Of a stretch of DNA of 64,000 nucleotides, positions 23,906 through 32,029 are shown piece by piece. A model generated the notes under the pieces. It worked only from the letters and a program-made list of their open reading frames with translations. It did no database searches and was not told the origin of the DNA. Position 1 is the first letter of the stretch. Every line of letters begins with the position of its first letter. The stretch is from Halorussus rarus (lineage in GTDB: Archaea > Halobacteriota > Halobacteria > Halobacteriales > Haladaptataceae), in contig NZ_QPMJ01000001.1 in the NCBI RefSeq assembly GCF_003369835.1, positions 930,001 to 994,000 on the forward strand. The letters are read 5' to 3'. The position numbers were made by a program, and so were the translations under genes.

Positions 23906-24850
23906 ATGGCAACCGAGGGTTCGGGCCGCCCGGGAACCGCCGGGGAACCGACCGCCGACGTCGAGGGACCGTGGAGCCACGACCAGGCCGTCGTCGGCGA
24001 CGTCCGCCTCCACTACGTCGAGGCGGGCGACGAGGACGACCCGCTGGTGGTCCTGCTCCACGGCTTCCCGGAGTTCTGGTACTCGTGGCGCCACCAGCTC
24101 CCGGCGCTGGCCGACGCCGGCTTCCGGGCGGTCGCGCCCGACATGCGGGGGTACAACCGGTCGGAGAAGCCCCGCGGGCTCGACAGCTACCGGACGGACG
24201 AACTGGTCGGCGACGTCGCGGGCCTGATCGAGCACTTCGGCCGAGAGCGGGCACACGTCGTCGGCCACGACTGGGGCGGACTGGTGGCGTGGCAGACCGC
24301 GATGCGCCGCCCCGACGCGGTCGACCGCCTGGCGGTCCTGAACGCGCCGCATCCGGCGGCGTACCGGCGGGAGCTCAAGCGGAACCCCGAGCAGTGGCGC
24401 CGGTCGTGGTACGTGGGCTGGTTCCAGGTGCCGGCCCTGCCCGAGACGTTCCTCGGCGCGCGGAACGCCGCCGGGGTCGGTCGACTGCTCCGGGAGAGCG
24501 CCGACCCCGACACCTTCAGCGACGCCGAGGTCCGGCGCTACCGGGCGGCGGCCTCGCGACCGGGTGCGCTCTCGTCGGCCCTGAACTACTACCGGGCGCT
24601 CTTCCGCGAGAGCCTGGGCGACGAGCTCCGGCGCGCCGTCGGTCGACGGGAGCGCCGGGACCGGGTCCGGGCGCCGACGCGGCTGATCTGGGGCGAGCGG
24701 GACCCAGCTCTCGCCGTGGAACTGACCGAGGGGCTCGACCGGTGGGTGCCCGACCTCCGTGTCGAGCGCCTGCCGGCGGCGACCCACTGGGTCCAGAACG
24801 ACCGCCCGGACGCGGTGAGCGACCTGCTGGTCGACCACTTCGAGGAGTGA
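23906..24850 (+). CDS. Alpha/beta hydrolase, epoxide-hydrolase-like
   Basis: This 314-residue alpha/beta-hydrolase has the oxyanion motif HGFPEFWYSWRHQ (about 52-64), the nucleophile elbow GHDWGG (Asp122), a helical cap (about 155-240) and the catalytic His in ATHWVQNDRPD near the C-terminus. An Asp nucleophile with HGFPE/W is typical of soluble epoxide hydrolases and haloalkane dehalogenases. The cap Tyr residues expected for epoxide hydrolases cannot be confirmed by eye. It probably stands alone in transcription. Confidence 0.88.
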   Translation: MATEGSGRPGTAGEPTADVEGPWSHDQAVVGDVRLHYVEAGDEDDPLVVLLHGFPEFWYSWRHQLPALADAGFRAVAPDMRGYNRSEKPRGLDSYRTDELVGDVAGLIEHFGRERAHVVGHDWGGLVAWQTAMRRPDAVDRLAVLNAPHPAAYRRELKRNPEQWRRSWYVGWFQVPALPETFLGARNAAGVGRLLRESADPDTFSDAEVRRYRAAASRPGALSSALNYYRALFRESLGDELRRAVGRRERRDRVRAPTRLIWGERDPALAVELTEGLDRWVPDLRVERLPAATHWVQNDRPDAVSDLLVDHFEE

Positions 24851-24887
24851 GCCGCTCGTCCGCTCGCTCGTCGGTGGCTCTGCCGAT

Positions 24888-25433
24888 TCACTCGTCGTGC
24901 TCCTCGGGGAGCCGGACGATCTCCTCGGGGTTCTGGAACGCCCAGAGGACGACCCGACCCTCGAGCCGCTGGGACCGCAGGAGGCGGCGGGCCTCGCTCC
25001 GGTCCATATCCGCGATGATCTCGACCGCCGTCAGCAGGTCGTCCTGGGCGACGCCGAGGTCGCTACGGTCGACCTCGACGCCCTCGGGGGTCCGGACGCT
25101 CTCGAGCATCACCTCGACGAACTTCGAGAGGTCGGTGGTGTCCGCGAGCTGCTCGTGCCACGAGGGCGGGTAGATGCTGACGTTGCCGTCGACGCGGTAG
25201 AGCCGGTCGCCGGGCTGCCAGGTCCGGGCGTCGGTGAGCCGGTCCTCGAGCGACTCCTCGAACCGCTCCAGATCGTACTCGAGCTCCTCGGCGTAGGCTT
25301 CCACGAGGTCGCGGGGGACGCCCGGCCCCTCGACGGGGTGGTGACGTTCGAGGTACCGGACGAGTTCGCGGGCGGTGTAGTACTCGTCGTGGCGAGACAA
25401 CTGGGTCACGAGGTCAGAATCCACCGAGGCCAT
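24888..25433 (-). CDS. Conserved-looking hypothetical protein
   Basis: This 181-residue soluble acidic protein begins with SDLVTQLSRHDEYYTARELVRYLERHH, which looks like a small helical or winged-helix element. A charged helical middle (ELEYDLERFEESLEDRLTDA), a beta-like RLYRVDGNVSIYPPSWHEQL and ADMDRSEARRLLRSQRLEGR near the end follow. The last segment could be a second DNA- or protein-binding helix pair. I do not recognise the family. The ATG at 25433 was chosen because upstream codons look like non-coding sequence. Confidence 0.65.
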   Translation of the reverse strand: MASVDSDLVTQLSRHDEYYTARELVRYLERHHPVEGPGVPRDLVEAYAEELEYDLERFEESLEDRLTDARTWQPGDRLYRVDGNVSIYPPSWHEQLADTTDLSKFVEVMLESVRTPEGVEVDRSDLGVAQDDLLTAVEIIADMDRSEARRLLRSQRLEGRVVLWAFQNPEEIVRLPEEHDE

Positions 25434-25595
25434 GCTGTCACTGCGACGGGAACGTGGAAAAACGCCGCGTAAGATTTCCGAGGTTTCCGGCGCGAGACGG
25501 ACGCCTACGGTGCTGTCTCGGCTCTCGCGACCGCGTCCGGTGGCGACCGGCTCCGGCTTCACGGCTGCCCTCGGCGCGGTCGTCGACCTCGACCG

Positions 25596-26513
25596 CTACT
25601 CGCGGAGGTGCGGGCGGTACGGTCGGACCCACGCCGGCAGTTCGCAGCCGAGCGCCCCGGCGCGGGACTCGATGGATGGGTGGGTCGCGAACACCGCGAA
25701 CAGCAGCGAACGGTCGGCGTCCCACGGCACCGGCCCGGCGACGTCCTCGTCGTTGTCGCCGGTGGCGACCGCCGCGATGCGGTAGAGCGCCTCGGTCAGG
25801 TCGGCGGGAGAGACCACCTGGGCGGCGTAGGCGTCGGCACGGTACTCCTCGAGCCGGTTGGCGTACCGACTCGCCGCCAGCGCGAGCACCTCCGCGCCGA
25901 GTCCGAGCGCGTACCGGACCGCGGCGGCCCGCCGATCCGAGACGTACGCGAGCGCGAGGAACGCGGCGCTGCCCGCCGACGCGACGGTCGGCCCCCGGCC
26001 GGCGAGGAACGCCGACCAGTACGCGGCGAAACCGACGACCTGCGGCAGGTAGAGTCTGATGGCGTCGGTGTGGAGATCGCGGCCCAGGTGGCCGAGTTCG
26101 TGGGCGAGGATGGCCCGGAGACCGGCGGGCCCGATGACGGCCGGAAGCCGGTCGTCGACCGCCAGGAGGGGCGCGCCGTCGTCGTAGCCGACCTTCGCGC
26201 CCGGCACGTCCATCCGGACGAGGACCGTCTCTGGAACCGACCGCCCGGCCCGCTCGCAGACCGCGAACAGCGCGGACTGTATCTCGGGCGCGTCGGCGAG
26301 CCGCGGGGCGTCGGTCGCCAGCAGTTCGGCCTCGACGTCGAACCGACCGCCCGAGTAGTACGCCTGGAGCGAGACGTACGCCAGGAACAGGACGCCGGCC
26401 CCCACGTAGAGCGGCGGCGCGCCGGTCCGGACGAGCGTCCCGACGGCGACCGCGGCCGCGAGCAGCAGCGCCGCGGTGAGAGCCCAGATGCGGACGGCCA
26501 GCGACGGTGTCAT
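25596..26513 (-). CDS. M48-family membrane metalloprotease (HtpX-like)
   Basis: This 305-residue protein has two N-terminal membrane helices (about 8-50), the zinc motif HELGH in AILAHELGHLGRD at about residues 153-165, two further helices and the third-ligand region LEEYRADAYAAQVV. This layout is that of HtpX/CAAX-type M48 peptidases, which act on membrane proteins. Haloarchaea typically carry several copies; this one lacks an obvious partner gene. Substrates are unknown. Confidence 0.88.
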   Translation of the reverse strand: MTPSLAVRIWALTAALLLAAAVAVGTLVRTGAPPLYVGAGVLFLAYVSLQAYYSGGRFDVEAELLATDAPRLADAPEIQSALFAVCERAGRSVPETVLVRMDVPGAKVGYDDGAPLLAVDDRLPAVIGPAGLRAILAHELGHLGRDLHTDAIRLYLPQVVGFAAYWSAFLAGRGPTVASAGSAAFLALAYVSDRRAAAVRYALGLGAEVLALAASRYANRLEEYRADAYAAQVVSPADLTEALYRIAAVATGDNDEDVAGPVPWDADRSLLFAVFATHPSIESRAGALGCELPAWVRPYRPHLRE

Positions 26514-26621
26514 GCCGACGAGCGCGGACGCCGGGGTGAAAAACGTTCCTCTTCAGTTGACAGTAACGGTTCGCGGTGGGCCGGTCGGACGGGTCGGGGA
26601 CCGGCGCGCGGGGAAGGTCGG

Positions 26622-27803
26622 TCAGTTCGCGGTGCTCACGATCTTGATGACGTCGCCCTCCTCGAGCTCGTAGTCGTCGCCGACGTCCCGATTCGTCTTC
26701 CCGTTGACCGCGTGGAGGTAGCCGTCGCCGATGTCGGAGTGGACCGCGTAGGCGAGGTCCACGGGCGTCGACCCGCGGGCCAGCAGGAAGGCGTCGGGCA
26801 GGACGTTGCCCTTGGCGTCGGTCCACCTGGTCTCGTTCTGGACCGGGTAGGCGGTGATCCGGTCGAGCAGGTCGTACACCGCGGCGTTCATCGCCTCCTG
26901 GACGCCGGTGTCGCCCCACTCCTGCATGACGTCCCGAATCTTCTCGAGGCCCGCTTCCTGCTCGCCCGAGAGGTCGCCGACCACCTCGAAGTCGTCGTCG
27001 CCCGGGTCGTAGTCGACGACGCCGGCCTGCTCGGCCTGCCGGAGCGCGAGTTCGCCCTCGGCGGTCGCCGGGATGACCGGCTTGCCGGTCTCGCGCAGGC
27101 GCTCGACGTTCTCCGGGGGCGCGACGTCGGCCTTGTTCGCGACGAGGATGATGGGCTTGGTCCGGGCGCGGACGTCGCGGGCCAGCGCCTCGCGGTGCTC
27201 GTCGGTCCACTGGATGGGGTCGGCGGGGTAGTCGAGTTCGCGCAGGCTGGCGGCCACGTCGGCCTCGGTCGCGCCGAACCCGGTCAGCATGTCGGCCAGC
27301 GCGTCGTCGATGTCGAAGTCGGGCGACCGGGACTTGCGCTCGACGCTCTCCCAGTTGCGGTCGATGATGCCGGCGAGCCACTGGTCCATCTCCTCCTCGA
27401 TGAAGTCGACCTCGTCGACCGGGTCGTACGTCCCGACCTCGACGGGTTCGCCCTCCTCGTCGGTTCCGCCGGAGGCGTCGACGACGTTGACGATGGCGTC
27501 GGCGTTGGTCAGTTCGTCGAGGAACTGGTTGCCCAGCCCGCGGCCCTCGTGGGCGCCGGGGACCAGCCCGGCCACGTCGAGCAGTTCGACGGGGACGTAG
27601 CGCTTGCCGGCGCGGCAGTTGTCGTCGCCGCAGCGCTCGTCGCGTTCGAGGCAGGGACACTCGGTGCGGACGTGGCTCACCCCGCGGTTGGCGTCGATGG
27701 TCGTGAACGGGTAGTTGGCCACGTCCACGTCGGCCATCGTCGCCGCCTTGTAGAAGGTGGACTTGCCCGCGTTGGGCTTGCCCGCCAGCGCGATGGAGAT
27801 CAT
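26622..27803 (-). CDS. YchF/OLA1-type ATP/GTPase with TGS domain
   Basis: This 393-residue Obg-related P-loop protein has G1 at GKPNAGKST (about residues 8-16), switch-II region LLDVAGLVPGAHEG, G4 VANKAD, a coiled-coil insertion and a C-terminal TGS domain (DLAYAVHSDIGDG ... ELEEGDVIKIVSTAN). YchF proteins bind ribosomes and are often ATP-preferring; the NKAD motif here is the one usual for GTP, so nucleotide preference is open. Four Cys residues (CPCLERDERCGDDNC) just before G3 could bind zinc and are common in archaeal members. Confidence 0.92.
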   Translation of the reverse strand: MISIALAGKPNAGKSTFYKAATMADVDVANYPFTTIDANRGVSHVRTECPCLERDERCGDDNCRAGKRYVPVELLDVAGLVPGAHEGRGLGNQFLDELTNADAIVNVVDASGGTDEEGEPVEVGTYDPVDEVDFIEEEMDQWLAGIIDRNWESVERKSRSPDFDIDDALADMLTGFGATEADVAASLRELDYPADPIQWTDEHREALARDVRARTKPIILVANKADVAPPENVERLRETGKPVIPATAEGELALRQAEQAGVVDYDPGDDDFEVVGDLSGEQEAGLEKIRDVMQEWGDTGVQEAMNAAVYDLLDRITAYPVQNETRWTDAKGNVLPDAFLLARGSTPVDLAYAVHSDIGDGYLHAVNGKTNRDVGDDYELEEGDVIKIVSTAN

Positions 27804-27931
27804 GGGGGAGAGTACCCGCGTTCGGGGGAACTGCCTTTCGGTTCCGGGAGTCGCGAGCCCGAAGCGGATTTTCGGGTATCGTTAGCACGGCCACAAGACG
27901 CTACTCGGAGAACGTCGTACGGTCACCGGCC

Positions 27932-28141
27932 ATGACGGCAGTGAAAATCATCAAGGTGCTCGGCACCTCCGACGAGGGCTGGGAGCAGGCCGCTCAGGAA
28001 GCGGTCGACCAGGCGAGCCAGACCATCGACGACATCCACGGCATCGAGGTCGAGGACTGGACCGCCAACGTGGAGAACGGCCAGATTCAGGAGTACAAGA
28101 CGACCGTCGAGGTGGCGTTCCCGGTCCACGACCAGCAGTAA
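27932..28141 (+). CDS. Dodecin-family flavin-binding protein
   Basis: This 69-residue protein contains VKIIKVLGTSDEGWEQAAQ and IEVEDWTANVENGQIQEYKT. The Trp in EDWTA stacks on flavin in dodecamers of this family. In Halobacterium, dodecin stores riboflavin/lumichrome and protects against light; that role is taken from the family. The gene has its own intergenic region and is divergent from the YchF gene. Confidence 0.93.
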   Translation: MTAVKIIKVLGTSDEGWEQAAQEAVDQASQTIDDIHGIEVEDWTANVENGQIQEYKTTVEVAFPVHDQQ

Positions 28142-28213
28142 CTGCGGCGAACGCTCTTTTCCGCCCGGGCACCGAGCGGACGGGCGACGAGAACACCGAA
28201 CGACACGCGGGCA

Positions 28214-28996
28214 TCAGGTCGACTTCGGTGACCCGGTCAGGCGGTACCCGAGCGCGAACCACGGAGTCGTGACCAGGGTGAACGCAAAGAGGCCGGCCCC
28301 GACCGCCGAGGCGTGACCCGTCGCGATTGTGACTCCGGTTCCCGCGACCACGAGCAGCGCGACCGGGAGCAGGGGACGGAGCGATCCCCGGTGTCTGACC
28401 GCGGACCCGACGACCGACGCCGCGACGAACGCCGCGGCCATCGCCGGCAGGTGGACCGGCGACGGCGGAGCGACCGCGCCGCCGGCCGCCGCGTCGTAGT
28501 ACTCGGTTGCCACCAGCACGGCGAAGACGCCGACCGGAATCCAGAGCGCCCGCCGGGGCGTCAGCGGTCGGCGTCGCCCGGTCCTGGTCGTGAAGACGCC
28601 GACGACGAGCGCGATTACGGCGAGCGTCGAGAGGACCATCCGGAGGATGCTCCGCATGCCCCCGCCGAAATCGCCGGCGTCTCTGAACTGGTACTGGTAG
28701 TAATCGCCGCGGTACCGCACGTACTGGTGTTCGGAGAGGGCCTCGTAGGCCGCGGCGTGTTCGCCGCTCCAGACGTCCTCGGAGAAGTTGTCCTCCAACG
28801 CCTGCTCGAAGCGGTCCTTGCCGACCGGCGGCAGTTCCTCGTAGGCGATGGTCTCGGCCGGCGCCCGCTCGCCGATTCGTTCGACCTGCGAGAGAAAGGA
28901 GGCGGTCTCGCCGTGGTGGGGAAAGAGATAGAGGGGATGTGCGAGGACGACGAGGCTCGCGACCGCGACGAGGACACCGACCGTCCGGGTGTTCAT
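28214..28996 (-). CDS. Membrane protein with extracytoplasmic domain, unknown
   Basis: This 260-residue protein has a signal-anchor helix at 5-26, an outside charged region of about 85 residues (SQVERIGERAPAETIAYEEL to QYQFRDAGDF), and then about five membrane helices from 115 to the end. The outside part may sense or bind something, but no known fold is recognised. A GCGTTTAGTTT box (near 29012-29022) gives it a leaderless-type promoter. It is convergent with dodecin. Confidence 0.68.
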   Translation of the reverse strand: MNTRTVGVLVAVASLVVLAHPLYLFPHHGETASFLSQVERIGERAPAETIAYEELPPVGKDRFEQALEDNFSEDVWSGEHAAAYEALSEHQYVRYRGDYYQYQFRDAGDFGGGMRSILRMVLSTLAVIALVVGVFTTRTGRRRPLTPRRALWIPVGVFAVLVATEYYDAAAGGAVAPPSPVHLPAMAAAFVAASVVGSAVRHRGSLRPLLPVALLVVAGTGVTIATGHASAVGAGLFAFTLVTTPWFALGYRLTGSPKST

Positions 28997-29114
28997 ACCC
29001 GGCGTCCCGTCCGGGAAACTAAACGCTTTGTGGTGTCACCGCCACGACCAATTCCGCGCGAGGCCGACGTCCAGCTCCTCGCCCTCGGCCAGGTCGGCCC
29101 CAATCGCTCCGCGC

Positions 29115-29846
29115 CTACAGCTCGACAGCCATCATCACTTCGTCGACGTACTCCCCACCGATCTTGTAGTGGTCCTCGCGGACCGCCTCGGTCTCCCAGC
29201 CGTGATCTTCGAGGAACCCGATGGCGTCCTCGTTGGTCGAGGGGACGCTCTGGTACACCTTCTCGTAGCCGTTCGAGGCCGCCCACTCCAGGCCGCGCTC
29301 GAGCAGGTGGCTCCCGATGCCGTGGTCGCGGTAGGCCTCGAGGACGCCCACGGTCAGCTCGGCGGTGTGGGCCAGCTTGTCGAGCTCCGGCGCGTAGAGG
29401 TGGACCCAGCCGACCACCTCCTCGCCCACCGTGGCGACGAAGAACATCCGGGACTCGATCTCGTTGTGGCGCAAGAGCGCCTCGTCGTGGTCGATCTCGT
29501 CGGCGACGCTCTCGGCGACGATGTAGCTGCCCTGCTCGGCGACCTCCCGGATGGCGCCGACGATGCCCGAGAGGTCCTCCTGTCGCGCGGGCCGGATGAC
29601 GAACGACACCTCGTCGGTGTCGTACTCCTCGGCCGCGCCCTCGTCGAAGGCCGCCCGGAGCTTCCCGTCGCGCTCGGCCAGGTAGCCGTCGCGCTTCAGG
29701 ATGGCGACGTGGTGGCGGAACCCGCCGGGGTCGACGCGGAGGCGGTCGCGGGCGTCGGCGGCGTCCACCTCGCCGTGGCTCTCGACGTACTCGTAGATTC
29801 GCTTGCGGTCCTCGTGGTCGAACTCCAGCGTCTCGGAGAACTGCAT
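29115..29846 (-). CDS. Winged-helix / GNAT acetyltransferase fusion
   Basis: This 243-residue protein joins an N-terminal winged-helix-like domain (about 8-62; DRKRIYEYVESHGEVDAADA, then RDGYLAERDGKL) to a GNAT domain (about 80-243). The acetyl-CoA loop is in GVLEAYRDHGIGSHLLERGL and the end is DAIGFLEDHGWETEAVREDH. GNAT enzymes acetylate small molecules or protein N-termini/lysines; the substrate is unknown. The fusion suggests a DNA- or RNA-directed or self-regulated acetylase. Start at 29846 is supported by a GAGTTAAG-type box about 30 bases upstream. Confidence 0.85.
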   Translation of the reverse strand: MQFSETLEFDHEDRKRIYEYVESHGEVDAADARDRLRVDPGGFRHHVAILKRDGYLAERDGKLRAAFDEGAAEEYDTDEVSFVIRPARQEDLSGIVGAIREVAEQGSYIVAESVADEIDHDEALLRHNEIESRMFFVATVGEEVVGWVHLYAPELDKLAHTAELTVGVLEAYRDHGIGSHLLERGLEWAASNGYEKVYQSVPSTNEDAIGFLEDHGWETEAVREDHYKIGGEYVDEVMMAVEL

Positions 29847-29950
29847 GGTTAATGGTAACACACGTCCCGCGAACTTAACTCTTCCCGTGACGCCGACACG
29901 AGGCCGTCAGACGTTTCCACGCCGCGTCGGTCCCGACTTCGGTCGGTCTC

Positions 29951-30319
29951 TCACCCGTCCCGCCCTGGCACCCCGGTGTGAATCCGGGCCGCGTCGACCA
30001 GGTCGTAGGTGTCCATCACCACGGTCTCGGCGACCTCCCGGACCGTCAACTCCGGGTCGACCGCCCGGCCGTGGCACCGGGCGTACAGCGCCAGCCAGTC
30101 GTTCAGCGCTCGCTCCAGTCCCTCCATCTCGTCGGCGTCGAGCGGCGCGAACTCGCCGGTTCGGGCCTCGACGTACACCGAGACGACGTCGCCGACGCCG
30201 TCCCGGAGGTACGCCACGGCGCGCTCCTCGTCCGGCGGGTCGGCCGGCGGGTCGAACGCCCGGCGGTCCGCCCGGGCGCGCGCCGCGAGGTCGTCGATTC
30301 GGTCGCGGTACTCGCTCAT
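29951..30319 (-). CDS. Hypothetical protein at the end of the fix operon
   Basis: This 122-residue soluble protein has a helical N-terminus (YRDRIDDLAARARADRRAF), a central PDEERAVAYLRDGVGDVVSVYVEARTG and a helical C-terminus (LNDWLALYARCHGRAVD and VVMDTYDLVDAARI). Its ATG lies 21 bases after the fixCX stop, so it is probably the fourth gene of the electron-transfer operon. No cofactor motif is present. The family is not recognised; it could be an assembly or partner protein for the flavoproteins. Confidence 0.7.
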   Translation of the reverse strand: MSEYRDRIDDLAARARADRRAFDPPADPPDEERAVAYLRDGVGDVVSVYVEARTGEFAPLDADEMEGLERALNDWLALYARCHGRAVDPELTVREVAETVVMDTYDLVDAARIHTGVPGRDG

Positions 30320-30340
30320 TGGATTGTGCGCCGGCCGGCC

Positions 30341-32008
30341 CTACCCCTGCTTGAACTCGACGCCCTTCCCGCCGCGGGGGTGCTCCCACTCGGTGTCGGC
30401 GACGACCGCGCAGGTGCCACACTCCACGCAGGGCTGGGTGTCGAGGCTGACCCGCTTCTCCTCGGTCCCGTTCGTCTTGACGGTCTCCTCGCGGTAGCAG
30501 CCCCCGCCGAACCCCTTCGCGCTGACCGGACAGGCGGTGACGGCCGCGCCGCTGGCCTCGACCGAGGCGTCGCGGAGCTCGATGTGGGGGTTGCCCACGT
30601 CGGTGTCGTAGGTCAGGTCCCCGATGCGCTCGACGAGGCTCTTCGGCTCGTAGTCGGCCTCGCCGGTGACGCGCTCGCCGAGCTCCTCGGCGATGACGGT
30701 CGGCAGGGTGACGTACGGCGTCCGGGTGTCGGGCACCAGCATCGAGAGCCGGGGCGAGGAGTAGAGCCGCTCCAGGGTCCCGCCGAACAGCGACACCGCG
30801 GTCCGGCCAACGCCCGAGGTGAGCACCGAGTCGGCCAGGTTCGTCACGGCCTCGTGCTCGCCCAGCGCGCTGACCGCCCGGTAGCCCGAGGGCCTGAGCT
30901 TGCCCATCACGCCCTCGTCTCGGAGCTTCTTCTCATACAGCTGTCCGGTCTTCTCGGGACTGTCGCGGAGTTTGGCCTCCGCGAACGCCTCGCCCGCGAG
31001 CCCGCCCGCGCTCACGGCGTGGTTCATCCCCTTGATGATGGGGCCCTGGGCCTGCATCTGGCCGGCGGCGTCGCCGACCACGAGCAGTCGGCCCTGGTGG
31101 GGCGACGGGTGGGCGGCCTTCTTCGAGTCGGGCACCAGCTTCGCGCTGTACTCGACCTCGTCGTAGTGGCCCTCGAGCCAGTCGGCCAGCAGGGGATGGG
31201 TCAGCAGGTTGTCGAGCAACTGGTGGGGCTCGGCCTCCTCCTCGACGATGCTGTCGAGGTGGAACACCGACCCGATGGACAGCGAGCCGTCGTTGGTGTA
31301 CACGAACCCGCCGCCCCGGACGCCCTCGAACAGGTCGCCCGAGAACAGGTGGGCCGCGCCCTCGTCGTCGGCCACGCCGAACCGGTCGGCGATGACGTCG
31401 CTCGGCACGTCCACCACGGCCTTGACGCCCTGGAACCACTCGTCGGGCTCCTCCCAGTCCATCAGGCCGGCGTCGCGGGCCAGCTCGGAGTTGACGCCGT
31501 CGGCCGCGATCACGACGTCGGCCCGGATGGGGTCGAGTTCGTCGCAGGTCACGCCCGCGATCTCGCCGTCCTCGCGGAGCAGCCCGTTGACCCGGACGTC
31601 CGTCAGCAGGCCGCCGCCGGTCTCGCTGGCCATCTCGTGGACCCGGTCGGCGGTCCACGAGTCCATCTTCCGGCGGAGCACGGCGTCGGCCCACTCGGTG
31701 TCGTGGTCGTGGAGGTCCGTGATGTCGAAGGTCTCGACCTTGTCCCCGGCCACGTTGTGGAGGAGGTAGTCGGTGACCGGCCGCTCGGTCGCCTCCTCCC
31801 GGAAGTCGGGGAACAGCCCGTCGATAGTGTAGGGCGCCGACTCCTCGGCGTAGATGAGCCCGCCGGTCACGTTCTTCGAACCGGCTTCGACCCCGCGCTC
31901 GAGCACCAGGGTCTCCACGTCGTTGCGCGCCAGTACGGCAGCGGCGGCGGCGCCGCCGGGACCCGCCCCGACGACGACCGCCTCGTAGTGTTCGTAGTCG
32001 TCAGTCAT
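30341..32008 (-). CDS. fixC: FixC-FixX fusion: ETF-quinone oxidoreductase-like flavoprotein
   Basis: This 555-residue FAD enzyme begins with the dinucleotide motif VVVGAGPGGAAAAAVLAR and continues with the GLLTDVRVNGLLREDGEI and RLLVVGDAAGQMQAQGPII regions of FixC. The last about 65 residues are a ferredoxin-like FixX module with Cys at about 493, 504, 527, 530 and 533 (ACP ... CVECGTC) and the typical WEHPRGGKGV. The pair passes electrons from ETF (FixAB) to quinone through one 4Fe-4S cluster. In most bacteria fixC and fixX are separate genes; here they are one chain. Confidence 0.93.
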   Translation of the reverse strand: MTDDYEHYEAVVVGAGPGGAAAAAVLARNDVETLVLERGVEAGSKNVTGGLIYAEESAPYTIDGLFPDFREEATERPVTDYLLHNVAGDKVETFDITDLHDHDTEWADAVLRRKMDSWTADRVHEMASETGGGLLTDVRVNGLLREDGEIAGVTCDELDPIRADVVIAADGVNSELARDAGLMDWEEPDEWFQGVKAVVDVPSDVIADRFGVADDEGAAHLFSGDLFEGVRGGGFVYTNDGSLSIGSVFHLDSIVEEEAEPHQLLDNLLTHPLLADWLEGHYDEVEYSAKLVPDSKKAAHPSPHQGRLLVVGDAAGQMQAQGPIIKGMNHAVSAGGLAGEAFAEAKLRDSPEKTGQLYEKKLRDEGVMGKLRPSGYRAVSALGEHEAVTNLADSVLTSGVGRTAVSLFGGTLERLYSSPRLSMLVPDTRTPYVTLPTVIAEELGERVTGEADYEPKSLVERIGDLTYDTDVGNPHIELRDASVEASGAAVTACPVSAKGFGGGCYREETVKTNGTEEKRVSLDTQPCVECGTCAVVADTEWEHPRGGKGVEFKQG

Positions 32009-32029
32009 CGTTGTCCTCCGCGTTCGTCG

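Noticed and set aside
25434-25562. 43-codon extension of the hypothetical gene at 24888
   Set aside because: Basic, low-complexity codons atypical of halophilic proteins; the ATG at 25433 begins the regular acidic sequence.
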